64,000 nt of DNA from an uncultured Phocaeicola sp. (GTDB taxonomy: Bacteria > Bacteroidota > Bacteroidia > Bacteroidales > Bacteroidaceae). Below the pieces are notes generated by a model, which saw only the letters and a list, made by a program, of their open reading frames with translations, was not told the DNA's origin and made no database searches. A program made the position numbers and the translations under genes. Location: contig CALUET010000003.1 of assembly GCA_944319745.1 (NCBI GenBank), forward strand, positions 62,001-126,000. The letters are read 5' to 3'. Below are positions 54,652-63,300 of this stretch, piece after piece; position 1 is the first letter of the stretch, and every line of letters starts with the position of its first letter.

Positions 54652-55524
54652 TTATTGAAAATGATTCGTCCTTTTCTTGAAAATATCCCGGGCGTGATAA
54701 GAGGAACGCACCAGCGGACCGCTTTCCACACTTGAGAAACCTTTCCGTTCGCCTGCCTGTTTGTAAAGAAGGAACTGTTCGGGGGTGACATATTCCGCCA
54801 CGGGATAATGCTTTTTGCTTGGTTGCAGGTATTGCCCGATCGTAAGGATTCCGCATCCGCACGCGCGTAAATCATCCATAGCCTGCTCTATTTCTTCGGG
54901 AGTTTCCCCCAGTCCTACCATAATCCCCGATTTTGCCGTGATCCCGCTTGCGGAAATCTGTTTGATAACCTTAAGGCTTCTTTCATAAGTGGCCACGCTC
55001 CGCACGAGGGGAGTAAGCCTTCTTACCGTTTCTATGTTGTGGGAAATAATCTCGGGGCGCGTGTCGATGATGCGTGAAATCAGCTCCCTTCTTCCCTGAA
55101 AGTCGGGAATCAGGACCTCTATGGTCGTGTTCGGATTGCATTTCTTCACGGCGTTTATGGTCTTAACCCAGTGCGAAGCACCCAGATCGTCCAGGTCATC
55201 CCGGTCGACAGACGTGATCACTGCGTGATCGAGTCCCATCAGTCTGACCGATTCGGCGATGTGTTCCGGCTCTTTTTCGTCGAGGGGAGCCGGCTTTCCG
55301 CTCTTTGTGTTACAAAATTTACACGAGCGGGTGCAAATGTCTCCGCCAATCATGAAGGTGGCCGTGCCCTTCCCCCAGCATTCTCCCAGGTTCGGGCAGC
55401 GACCGCTACTGCATATTGTGTGCAGTCTGTTGGCATCAACAATGCGTTTTGTCTCCGTATATCGCGGATTCGCTCCGATATTTATTTTCAGCCATTCGGG
55501 CTTTCTGATATGCTTTTCCGCCAT
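54652..55524 (-). CDS. lipA: Lipoyl synthase
   Basis: A 290-residue radical-SAM enzyme that inserts sulfur into octanoyl chains. The auxiliary cluster cysteines appear in CSSGRCPNLGEC, the radical-SAM triad in CTRSCKFC, and the C-terminal serine motif in VRSSYHA. It starts 13 bases after the peptidase gene. The lipB gene is not in view. Confidence 0.95.
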   Translation of the reverse strand: MAEKHIRKPEWLKINIGANPRYTETKRIVDANRLHTICSSGRCPNLGECWGKGTATFMIGGDICTRSCKFCNTKSGKPAPLDEKEPEHIAESVRLMGLDHAVITSVDRDDLDDLGASHWVKTINAVKKCNPNTTIEVLIPDFQGRRELISRIIDTRPEIISHNIETVRRLTPLVRSVATYERSLKVIKQISASGITAKSGIMVGLGETPEEIEQAMDDLRACGCGILTIGQYLQPSKKHYPVAEYVTPEQFLLYKQAGERKGFSSVESGPLVRSSYHARDIFKKRTNHFQ

Positions 55525-55537
55525 TGGCCGGGTGTTA

Positions 55538-57739
55538 TTAGAGATTCTTTAAGAAGAAATCGCTGATTCGGTTTAGCAGATGATAACGGGTGTTTCCTCC
55601 CCAGATGCCGTGATTCCGGTTGGTATAAAGCTGCATTTCAAATTGAATTCCCGCTTGTACCAGTGCTTCGCTGTACTCGGCCGCGTTCTGATAATGCACA
55701 TTGTCGTCGGCAGTGCCGTGTATTAGCAGCAATTTCCCGTGCAGCTTCGATGCGCGATTTATGGCCGATCCGGCCTGGTAGCCGTCGCCGTTTTCTTTGG
55801 GAGTGCGCATGAACCGTTCACTGTATACCGTGTCGTAGTAACGCCAATCGCTTGGTGCGGCAATCGCCACGCCGGCTTTGAAGGCAGGAGTCCCTTCGCT
55901 CATAGACATAAGCGTGGTATATCCGCCGAAACTCCATCCCCATATTCCGATTCTCTCTGCGTCGATGTAAGGCAAAGATCCCAGATATTTGGCTGTCTCG
56001 ACTTGATCTTCTGCTTCTTTTACTCCCAAGTACAGGTAAGTACATTTCTCGAAAGCAGCTCCCCGGCCGCCAGTTCCGCGTCCGTCGACGCAGGCCATGA
56101 TGTAACCTTTATCGCACATATAGGCTTCGAACATGCCGCCATCGGAGAAACTGCCGATGCCCCATTGGTCGATTACCTGCTGTGAACCGGGGCCACTGTA
56201 CTGATGCAGGATGACGGGATATTTCTTGTTCGGATCAAAATCCCGCGGCTTCATGATCCATCCGTTCAGTTCTACTCCTTCGCTTGTCTTGAAAGAGAAG
56301 AACTCTTTACTCGGCATGTTCAGTCCGGCAACCCGGGCTTTTAGCTCGGCATTGTCCAACAGTGTGGTTAAAGTCTTGCCCTTATTGTCGTTGATAGTGA
56401 TGACAGTCGGAGTGTTTATGTCGGAATATTTGTTGATGTAATACTTCAGGTTCTTGCTGAAAATAGCCGTGTTTGTGCCGGCCTTGGCGGAAAGTTTTGT
56501 CTTCTTTCCTTTTGCGTCGATTTTATAAATCGCGGTTTTCAGTGGGCTTTCCTCATTGCTGCTGTAATAAAACACATTGTTTTTTTGATCCCAGCCCAGA
56601 AAGTCTTTCACTTCAAAGGATCCTTTGGTAATTTGTCTCGTTAAGTTTCCTCCAATGGTGTATAGATACAGATGATTATATCCGTCTTTTTCACTCATTA
56701 ATACGATGTTTTGCGGGAAGAACGCAATGTTTGCAAACTCCTGTTCCTTTATGTACTGTTCTGCTTCGTCGCGGATGACAAGTTTGCAAACGGCACTTCT
56801 CGGATTGGCCATGTATAAATCGAAACGGTTCTGGTGGCGGTTAAGCGTCATGATGGCCAGCTTTTCGGGATCGGATGTGAATTTGATTCGCGGAATATAT
56901 CCGTCGGGATCCAAAGGCAAATCCATCTTTTTTGTCACATGGCTCTTTATGTCGAACGTATGAACGCTTACTTTTGAATTTTTTTCTCCGGCCTTTGGAT
57001 ATTTGTAGTTGTATGTTCCCGGATATGTTGCATAAGTTTGCATGGCGGGAGCCATTCCTTTGTATAAAGGGAAGGAATACATCGGGACTTCGCTCTCGTC
57101 GAACCGGATGTAAGCAATCATTTTACTGTCGGCACTGAACTCAAAAGCCCGGTTGAAGCTGAACTCTTCTTCGTAAACCCAATCGGGAATCCCGTTTAAA
57201 ACTTTGTTATATTCGCCGTCTTTTGTTACTTGCGATTCGGAATGATCGAAGAGTAATTTTACAAGAAAGATGTTATTGTTTCTGACAAATGCGATTTGTG
57301 TTCCATCGGGAGAAAACAATGGAACTTGTTGAGCCCCGTTTTCAGAGAGAGGCTTTAACTGCTCGTTTTTTATATTGTATATGTAATATTCTGCGGTGAA
57401 TGAGCGGCGATAGATAGATTTTGTTTGTGTTTGTATTAAAATAAGCTTTTCATCGGGTGACATGATGTAATCATCGAACGATGTTATTGGGCAGTCTGCT
57501 ATGGTTTCAACGTTGAATATTGTTTCGACTTCCTCGCCTGTCTTGAACGAATATTTCACGATTCGTTTTCTGTCTTGACTGATTTGTGTGTAATTTTCGC
57601 CGTCTAACGAGGGCTTGATACCGGCAATGTTTTGCGCGGAATAGGTTCCTTGTGCTACATCTTTCAGGGTGACATCCTGCTGTGCTTGCAGTCCGATGGA
57701 GAATGTCAGTAAATAAAAAGTTATAAGAAATTTCTTCAT
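55538..57739 (-). CDS. Dipeptidyl peptidase IV-like S9 peptidase
   Basis: A 733-residue exported peptidase (signal peptide MKKFLITFYLLTFSIGLQAQ) with an N-terminal beta-propeller and a C-terminal alpha/beta-hydrolase domain. The nucleophile serine is in GWSFGGYTT, the aspartate in HGTADDNVH and the histidine in NRNHGIWGG. The glutamate pair EE in DWVYEEEFSFNRAFEF marks the DPP IV type that removes Xaa-Pro or Xaa-Ala dipeptides. It probably acts in the periplasm or at the outer membrane. A promoter lies upstream at 57768-57797. Confidence 0.93.
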   Translation of the reverse strand: MKKFLITFYLLTFSIGLQAQQDVTLKDVAQGTYSAQNIAGIKPSLDGENYTQISQDRKRIVKYSFKTGEEVETIFNVETIADCPITSFDDYIMSPDEKLILIQTQTKSIYRRSFTAEYYIYNIKNEQLKPLSENGAQQVPLFSPDGTQIAFVRNNNIFLVKLLFDHSESQVTKDGEYNKVLNGIPDWVYEEEFSFNRAFEFSADSKMIAYIRFDESEVPMYSFPLYKGMAPAMQTYATYPGTYNYKYPKAGEKNSKVSVHTFDIKSHVTKKMDLPLDPDGYIPRIKFTSDPEKLAIMTLNRHQNRFDLYMANPRSAVCKLVIRDEAEQYIKEQEFANIAFFPQNIVLMSEKDGYNHLYLYTIGGNLTRQITKGSFEVKDFLGWDQKNNVFYYSSNEESPLKTAIYKIDAKGKKTKLSAKAGTNTAIFSKNLKYYINKYSDINTPTVITINDNKGKTLTTLLDNAELKARVAGLNMPSKEFFSFKTSEGVELNGWIMKPRDFDPNKKYPVILHQYSGPGSQQVIDQWGIGSFSDGGMFEAYMCDKGYIMACVDGRGTGGRGAAFEKCTYLYLGVKEAEDQVETAKYLGSLPYIDAERIGIWGWSFGGYTTLMSMSEGTPAFKAGVAIAAPSDWRYYDTVYSERFMRTPKENGDGYQAGSAINRASKLHGKLLLIHGTADDNVHYQNAAEYSEALVQAGIQFEMQLYTNRNHGIWGGNTRYHLLNRISDFFLKNL

Positions 57740-57767
57740 TGTTCTAAAACTTTAAGTGCTCTACCGG

Positions 57768-57797
57768 CAAAGGTAGGCAAAATGTGTTATTATTAAA
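57768..57797 (-). promoter_or_regulatory. Promoter of the dipeptidyl peptidase operon
   Basis: TACCTTTG on the minus strand (CAAAGGTA at 57768-57775) with TTTA (57794-57797) 18 bases away. It sits 29 bases upstream of the ATG. Confidence 0.6.
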
Positions 57798-57812
57798 ACT
57801 AAAATTGAAACA

Positions 57813-58724
57813 ATGAAAGAAAAAAACAAAGAGAAATTATTGTCAAAAAGGGTTTTTAACATGGCGATGTGTGAACTAATCCGTAAGACGGAACAGGAGA
57901 AACGTTATGGAACTTCCGCCAATTATCGTGCGGCCTTTCTTTGTTTTTCCCGTTTTCTTCAGGAAGAAAAGAAACTGTTTGTGTTGAGTAAGGAGCTGCT
58001 TTCCGAATATGAATATTGGCTGCGGGGTAGAGGAATCCTGTGGAACAGTATCTCTTTTTACATGCGCAATCTGCGGGCGATGTGCCGTTGTTTGTCGGAT
58101 AGGGGCGTGTCTTTGCCGGCAGATTTGTTCGGCAGGGTCTACACGGGTGTCGATAAAACAAAAAAACGTGCCCTTTCCGAGGACGTCATGTCCCGTATTC
58201 GTTATGCAAACCTCGAGGCTTATCCCGATTTGGCTTACTCGCGTGACTTGTTTTTATTCAGCTTCTATTGCAGAGGAATGGCCTTTGTCGATCTGGCGTT
58301 CCTGACAAAGCAGAACATTCAAGGGGAGCGTATCTGCTATATGCGCAGAAAGACCGGACAAATGCTCGAGGTCGCTTTGGAACCTTGCATGAAGGAAATC
58401 ATACAAAGATACCCGGGAGTAAACGAATATTTGTTTCCTTTGGTGCGGACTTCCGTCCCCGTGGAAGCATATCGTCAGTATCGTGTGGCGATAAGTATCT
58501 TTAATCGTAACCTGAAAAAGCTGGCGCTTCTGCTGGATATTCCTCCGCTTTCATCCTACATGAGCCGGCATTCGTGGGCGACCATTGCACATAACCGTAA
58601 TGTTCCCCTTTCGCTGATCAGTGAAAGCATGGGGCATTCCTCCGAGAAGATTACCCGCATTTATTTGGCTTCCTTCAATCAGGATCTCATTGATGAGGTC
58701 AACCGGAGTGTAATCAGCTTTTAA
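57813..58724 (+). CDS. Tyrosine recombinase (site-specific integrase)
   Basis: A 303-residue recombinase of the Bacteroidetes chromosomal type. The N-terminal SAM-like core-binding domain occupies about residues 10-115 and the catalytic domain 120-300. Catalytic residues are Arg154 (YCRGM), Lys180 (RRKTG), Arg252 (SYMSRHSWA), His275 (GHSSEK) and nucleophile Tyr284. The box-II histidine is Tyr249, a common change in this phylum. No attachment site or element is visible in the short flanks, so its target is unknown. Confidence 0.92.
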   Translation: MKEKNKEKLLSKRVFNMAMCELIRKTEQEKRYGTSANYRAAFLCFSRFLQEEKKLFVLSKELLSEYEYWLRGRGILWNSISFYMRNLRAMCRCLSDRGVSLPADLFGRVYTGVDKTKKRALSEDVMSRIRYANLEAYPDLAYSRDLFLFSFYCRGMAFVDLAFLTKQNIQGERICYMRRKTGQMLEVALEPCMKEIIQRYPGVNEYLFPLVRTSVPVEAYRQYRVAISIFNRNLKKLALLLDIPPLSSYMSRHSWATIAHNRNVPLSLISESMGHSSEKITRIYLASFNQDLIDEVNRSVISF

Positions 58725-58786
58725 AATGCGGTAAATGCGCGTTCCCGTGTAACGGTTCTTTTGGAATTTTTATGCGGGATGATGCA

Positions 58787-59806
58787 TTATTTCTTTTGAG
58801 ACATCGGGGCGTTTTGTGTGATTCGTTCCGATGTCTTTTCCGGCCTCTCGGTTTCTTTTAGCTTGAACTGTATGGGGACGGAATATCTGTATCGCACCGT
58901 ATCTCCGCGATCAACGGCGGGTATCCACTGCGGCATGGCTTTTATGACAGACAGTGCTGCGCTGTCTATGGTAGCTTCCAGCCCGCGTATGACCGTGGGA
59001 TCGGTGATGCTTCCGTCTTTTTCCACGATAAAACGGACCACCACAACGCCTTCTATTCCGGCGGCTTTGGCCTCCGACGGATAAATCAGATGCTCTCTTT
59101 GGTAGTCAAGAAAAGATTTCATGCCTCCGGGGAATTGGGGAATCTGTTCAGCCGTGGTATAGATTTGAGTTGTATCCTTAGGCGCCATGTAAACAGGATA
59201 GGCTTCTTTCGGATGATGAAGGAAGGGATATATCGTCATCGAGCGGTTCTTCATTCCTTCGGCCCGTATTACGATGGGGTGATTAAAATCGGCATCGATG
59301 GCAAACAACCCGATCTCGTCTGAAATTGTCTTGCGGTTTGTACCCTGGATGGCAACGATTGCTCCCGGAAGAGGCTCGCCTTCCTGGGTTTGGACGATAC
59401 CTTCTATGCGTTGCGTGACGGAGTTTTGTTTATAGGCCGCAATTTCTTTCGGGCTGTCCAGGTATAATGTCTGGCCGTTGATGCTGTCCGTCATGTGAAA
59501 AGAATACGCAGCTTTGTCCGGTTCGTCGGGAAAGAAGAGCGATGCCGGTTGCGGTTTTTCCTGATTTATTCTGTAACTGAAGGCAATAACTCCGTTTTCA
59601 TCGCTTTCATATTTCTTGTTCGTTCCGGTGATTTGTAGGATCATTCCTTTCTGAGGCACAAGGGTGGAGCTCAAAATGGTGAGGCGGAACTCGTCATTTT
59701 TATGTTGCGCATGTGCGGGAGAACCTTGTGCGTGAATGAAAAATATGGTAATCCCCAAAAAGAGGAATGCAATGGTTTTTGTAAGGGATAGTAATCTTTT
59801 TTTCAT
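58787..59806 (-). CDS. TonB C-terminal domain protein with carboxypeptidase-regulatory-like domain
   Basis: A 339-residue protein with an N-terminal hydrophobic signal or anchor (residues about 10-32). A CarboxypepD_reg-like domain follows near residues 132-205 (IEGIVQTQEGEPLPGAIVAI), and then a TonB C-terminal domain near 235-318 (HLIYPSEAKAAGIEGVVVVR). A PQFPGGMKSFLDYQREHLIY-type linker, seen in Bacteroidetes TonB proteins, precedes it. There is no proline-rich periplasmic spacer, so classic TonB function is uncertain. It is 24 bases after the permease gene. Confidence 0.86.
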   Translation of the reverse strand: MKKRLLSLTKTIAFLFLGITIFFIHAQGSPAHAQHKNDEFRLTILSSTLVPQKGMILQITGTNKKYESDENGVIAFSYRINQEKPQPASLFFPDEPDKAAYSFHMTDSINGQTLYLDSPKEIAAYKQNSVTQRIEGIVQTQEGEPLPGAIVAIQGTNRKTISDEIGLFAIDADFNHPIVIRAEGMKNRSMTIYPFLHHPKEAYPVYMAPKDTTQIYTTAEQIPQFPGGMKSFLDYQREHLIYPSEAKAAGIEGVVVVRFIVEKDGSITDPTVIRGLEATIDSAALSVIKAMPQWIPAVDRGDTVRYRYSVPIQFKLKETERPEKTSERITQNAPMSQKK

Positions 59807-59830
59807 ATTGTCAAGTGATAATATCGTATC

Positions 59831-61102
59831 TTAATTCATCAATTGGTTGGATGATTGCCTTGAAGTTTTATGCTTTTGGCGGTAACTGTAGAGACGTTTC
59901 AGTATGTGTAACCGGCTTATCTGTATCTGGTAACGGTAAACAAGGCATGTCGTGATAAAATAAATGCCGGTCTGCAGCCATAAGGCGCGGTACTCCGGAA
60001 GCACTTCACGCAGTGTTGCTCCCATGGTGTTGATGCGTATATAGCCGTTGATGCCGAATGTGGAAGGGAAAATCCACGAGATTATCTCCCAAAATTTGGG
60101 AACGGCTGATCCGGGCCACGAGATCCCCGATATAAATAAAAGCGGGATGGAGGTAAAAACAAACAGCATCATGCACGATTCTCTTTGACGAACGAATGTG
60201 GAGCATGTCATGGAGAAAAAGATGCAAGCCAGAAGATAAGGTAAAATGAAGGCGAATAAAGTCTCGGCTTGTGCTATTTGTACCAGATGAAATATCTTTG
60301 GAACGGCACAAAGAATGTAGCTTGATATTACGGCGTATATCAAAAGATAGGCAAAAGATTTGCCGAATACGATGCGAAGAGTGCCGTCGTAATGACGATA
60401 GCCGGGGATGAGGTTGTGATAACGATTGTTCTCGCGAGCCGTTCCGGCGGAAAGTCCTATGCCGAGCAAGAGCGTTTGTTGGATAATAAGTATCAATACA
60501 GCAGGAATAAGAAAGCTGGCAAAGCCGTCCTGCGGGTTGAAAAGTGAGACAGCTTCATACGATATGGGACTCGTTCCAACCTCGTCTTGTCGTTCGGTTG
60601 TATTGCCGAGTCTTTTAATTTGTATGCTCTTATTCATGCTAAGTGAGGCTTCCGTGTTGGCCAATAATAAAGCCTTATAATATAATATTCCGCTCATGTC
60701 GCAATAAATGCTGACATGAGTTTGTTCTCCTTGTGCGAGATCTCTGCTGAAACTTTCCGGTATGTAAACTATGCCGTAGGCTTTTGTCTCTTTGAGCAAA
60801 GCCTTGGCTTCTTCCATGTCGGCGCAATAAGATTGTATTTTGACGTCGGGACTTGCATCAACCATCCGGATGTATTCCCTGCTCAGCGATGAATTGTCGG
60901 CGTCGACAACGGCAGCCGGTACATCGCGTACAACCTCGTTTGTGTAGATGAATGCATAAATCAAGGGATAAGCCAGCGGTACGAGGAGAAAAAAGATCAG
61001 TACGCCCTCGTCCTTGAAGCAGGTCTTCAGCTCCTCTTTACATATATGGAAAAGTCCTGCAATGCCTTGTTTTATGATATGTTTGAGAGAATTCTTATTC
61101 AT
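59831..61102 (-). CDS. ABC-2 type permease (second of pair)
   Basis: A 423-residue protein with an N-terminal helix near residues 37-53 (LIFFLLVPLAYPLIYAFIYT), a long periplasmic loop (DVPAAVVDADNSSLSREYIR), and five helices in the C-terminal half (ISSYILCAVP, FLISGISWPGSAVPKFWEI). This is the ABC-2/YhhJ layout. A 90-residue overlapping frame at 61095-61367 is a shadow. No ATPase gene is found nearby. Confidence 0.9.
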   Translation of the reverse strand: MNKNSLKHIIKQGIAGLFHICKEELKTCFKDEGVLIFFLLVPLAYPLIYAFIYTNEVVRDVPAAVVDADNSSLSREYIRMVDASPDVKIQSYCADMEEAKALLKETKAYGIVYIPESFSRDLAQGEQTHVSIYCDMSGILYYKALLLANTEASLSMNKSIQIKRLGNTTERQDEVGTSPISYEAVSLFNPQDGFASFLIPAVLILIIQQTLLLGIGLSAGTARENNRYHNLIPGYRHYDGTLRIVFGKSFAYLLIYAVISSYILCAVPKIFHLVQIAQAETLFAFILPYLLACIFFSMTCSTFVRQRESCMMLFVFTSIPLLFISGISWPGSAVPKFWEIISWIFPSTFGINGYIRINTMGATLREVLPEYRALWLQTGIYFITTCLVYRYQIQISRLHILKRLYSYRQKHKTSRQSSNQLMN

Positions 61103-61114
61103 GCTTCGGAATGT

Positions 61115-62290
61115 TTAGGGGATGTAGACGTAATGCAACATGGCGTTTCTCAGCCTTTTCAGAACGACGAAAGGCAACAACAGAAATAACAGAAGCGCAA
61201 TGACCGAGTGCCAGGCGTAGATCAAAGGGTAACCGTTTAACGCAGAATTTACGTAAAGCAGGAAATAATGCCGCAGGGGGAACAGGTTGCTTAATGCCTG
61301 AAGCGAAGGGTGCATGGCCATAACGGGGAATGTAAATCCGCTGATGGAGAAGGAAATTACTCCCCATAAACAGGATGCACTGAGTGCTAAACGCAGGGAA
61401 CCGAGCATTCCGAAGAAGAAAATTCCCACAGCTTGTGATGACAGAACAAGCAGAAGTCCTGCAAATAAGATAGGGAGAATGCCTCCGTTGCAGGGGTAAT
61501 GCAGAAATCCGTATAGATAGATATCGGCAAATAGTATCATGAGCATGAAGATGGCAGTCTGAGGCAATAACTTTCCCATGAGTGCCGTTACGATGGAATT
61601 ATCGGCCATCTTCATCAGCTCTTTGGCAGAGTTTTCCTTTATTTCACATCCCAGACTGTAAGTCGTTGTCATAAAGATGAGCAGCATCAGAATGCCCGGC
61701 AGTAAAGTGTTGCATAAATAAACCGAGTAATTTATCCAAGGATTGTTAAGCGCATGTGTCTCTATTACGATGGGTTGCAAAAATCCCATTGCTTGTTTTT
61801 CGGTAGCGCCGCGGGCATAGAGTTGGGCACGCCCGATGGAACCGGAAGCCAATTCGGTCATCATACGTTGATCGCGGTATAATAGTGATCCGGCGATGAG
61901 GAAAGAATAATTGGTATAAAAAGACACTTTGGGTTGTCTGCCGGCGATCGCCTCTTCCGTTGTTCCCTCCGGTATGTAGTAGAATGCATAAATTTCTCCG
62001 CGCTGAACGGCTTTTCTTGCTTCGTTGAAACTGTTATATTGTGCGGTAACCTGCGTTTGTTGGAACGCATCAAGGTTGCGTATGATGCTGCGCGTGGTGG
62101 AAGTATTGTCCAAATCTACCACTCCCATAGGCAGATTTACCGGTAATCCTTCGCTCATTAACGTGGTGAAGAAAAAATAACAAAACAAGGGAGCAATAAT
62201 CATGCAGAATAAATAGACGGGATTCTTCGCAATGCGATGTATTTCTCTCTTTGTTATACGGATGAATCTTTCGTGAACGGCGACGGACAT
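61115..62290 (-). CDS. ABC-2 type permease (first of pair)
   Basis: A 391-residue permease with the same layout as its neighbour: helix near 27-43 (LFCMIIAPLFCYFFFTTLM), loop with GVVDLDNTSTTRSIIRNLDA, five C-terminal helices and SGFTFPVMAMHPSLQALSN. It follows the HlyD adaptor by 13 bases and starts the pair. Confidence 0.9.
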   Translation of the reverse strand: MSVAVHERFIRITKREIHRIAKNPVYLFCMIIAPLFCYFFFTTLMSEGLPVNLPMGVVDLDNTSTTRSIIRNLDAFQQTQVTAQYNSFNEARKAVQRGEIYAFYYIPEGTTEEAIAGRQPKVSFYTNYSFLIAGSLLYRDQRMMTELASGSIGRAQLYARGATEKQAMGFLQPIVIETHALNNPWINYSVYLCNTLLPGILMLLIFMTTTYSLGCEIKENSAKELMKMADNSIVTALMGKLLPQTAIFMLMILFADIYLYGFLHYPCNGGILPILFAGLLLVLSSQAVGIFFFGMLGSLRLALSASCLWGVISFSISGFTFPVMAMHPSLQALSNLFPLRHYFLLYVNSALNGYPLIYAWHSVIALLLFLLLPFVVLKRLRNAMLHYVYIP

Positions 62291-62303
62291 AGTCTTTTTA
62301 TTA

Positions 62304-63290
62304 TTATTTTTTTATGATGGCCGACATGCCGGGACGTAAGTTTTCTACCGGCGAAACGGGCTTGGCTTTTACCTCGAATGTCTTCAAGTCAAACTGACCG
62401 GTTGTCTTTGTTGCTTTCCATGCAGCGTATGTTCCGAGATCTTTCATGTAGGTAATCTTGAATGTTGCTTCCTTTTCCAGGGCAGGGATATAAGCATTTA
62501 TTTCGCCGCCTACCGTGAAATCTTTTAAAAAGTCCTCGCGGACATTGAATGTAACCCACATGTCATCAAGTTGGGCAACGTTCATTACCGGAGCTCCTGT
62601 CCCGACCAATTCGCCCTCTTTTGGGAATATTTCGGTCACTTCACCGTCGGCCGTTGCTATGAGGAACGTTTCATCTATGTAAGAAGAAACCTCTTCCACT
62701 ACGCCTTTTGCACGTTCCACCTGGGCGGCGGCCATCATCTTGTCTTCCTCTTGTGCACCGTTTTTGGCCATTTCGTATTGAGCTTTGGCTGCCTGTTCGG
62801 TGGCGAGCATGGCTTCATACTGTGCTTTTGCTTCATCTTTTTTCTGGGCAGACATGACGCCTTCCTCGAATAACCGGTTGACACGTTGGTATGATTTCTC
62901 TGCAATGTCCCGTCCGGCTATTGCCTTTTGCCACATTTCATAGGCTGTTTGCAGTTGTTCTGCACGCGTTCCGCGCAGGGCTTTTTCGTTAACGGCCAAG
63001 GCTGCCTGTTCTGCGGCCCGCGCTTGTGCCAGCTTTGCCATTACGTCGGGTGCTTCAAGGATTGCCAGTGTGTCGCCGGCTCTTACCTTGTCTCCTTCGT
63101 AAACGAAGTATTTCAGGATGCGTCCCGGCACTTTGCTTGATATGCGATATTCTGTTGCTTCGGCTTGTCCCTGGATAATTTCCGGTCCTTTCCCCAGCGT
63201 AAAGAAACCGATAATACTAACTGCTGCAATCACGGCAACGAGTGCGATGAGTGCCAATATCATGTTGTTTCGTTGTGTTTTTTCCGCCAT
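62304..63290 (-). CDS. HlyD-family periplasmic adaptor
   Basis: A 328-residue membrane-fusion protein with an N-terminal helix (residues about 9-29), a biotin-lipoyl-like domain (VPGRILKYFVYEGDKVRAGD), a coiled-coil region about 70-185 and a beta-barrel domain (NAYIPALEKEATFKITYM). This is of the EmrA/YbhG type. It sits 10 bases after the tolC gene. Confidence 0.92.
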   Translation of the reverse strand: MAEKTQRNNMILALIALVAVIAAVSIIGFFTLGKGPEIIQGQAEATEYRISSKVPGRILKYFVYEGDKVRAGDTLAILEAPDVMAKLAQARAAEQAALAVNEKALRGTRAEQLQTAYEMWQKAIAGRDIAEKSYQRVNRLFEEGVMSAQKKDEAKAQYEAMLATEQAAKAQYEMAKNGAQEEDKMMAAAQVERAKGVVEEVSSYIDETFLIATADGEVTEIFPKEGELVGTGAPVMNVAQLDDMWVTFNVREDFLKDFTVGGEINAYIPALEKEATFKITYMKDLGTYAAWKATKTTGQFDLKTFEVKAKPVSPVENLRPGMSAIIKK

Positions 63291-63300
63291 TTGTCTGTAT

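Noticed and set aside
57740..58786. Invertible promoter controlled by the recombinase
   Set aside because: The flanks are only 73 and 62 bases long and show no pair of inverted repeats around a promoter; the short CTACC/GGTAG hairpin is within one promoter region.
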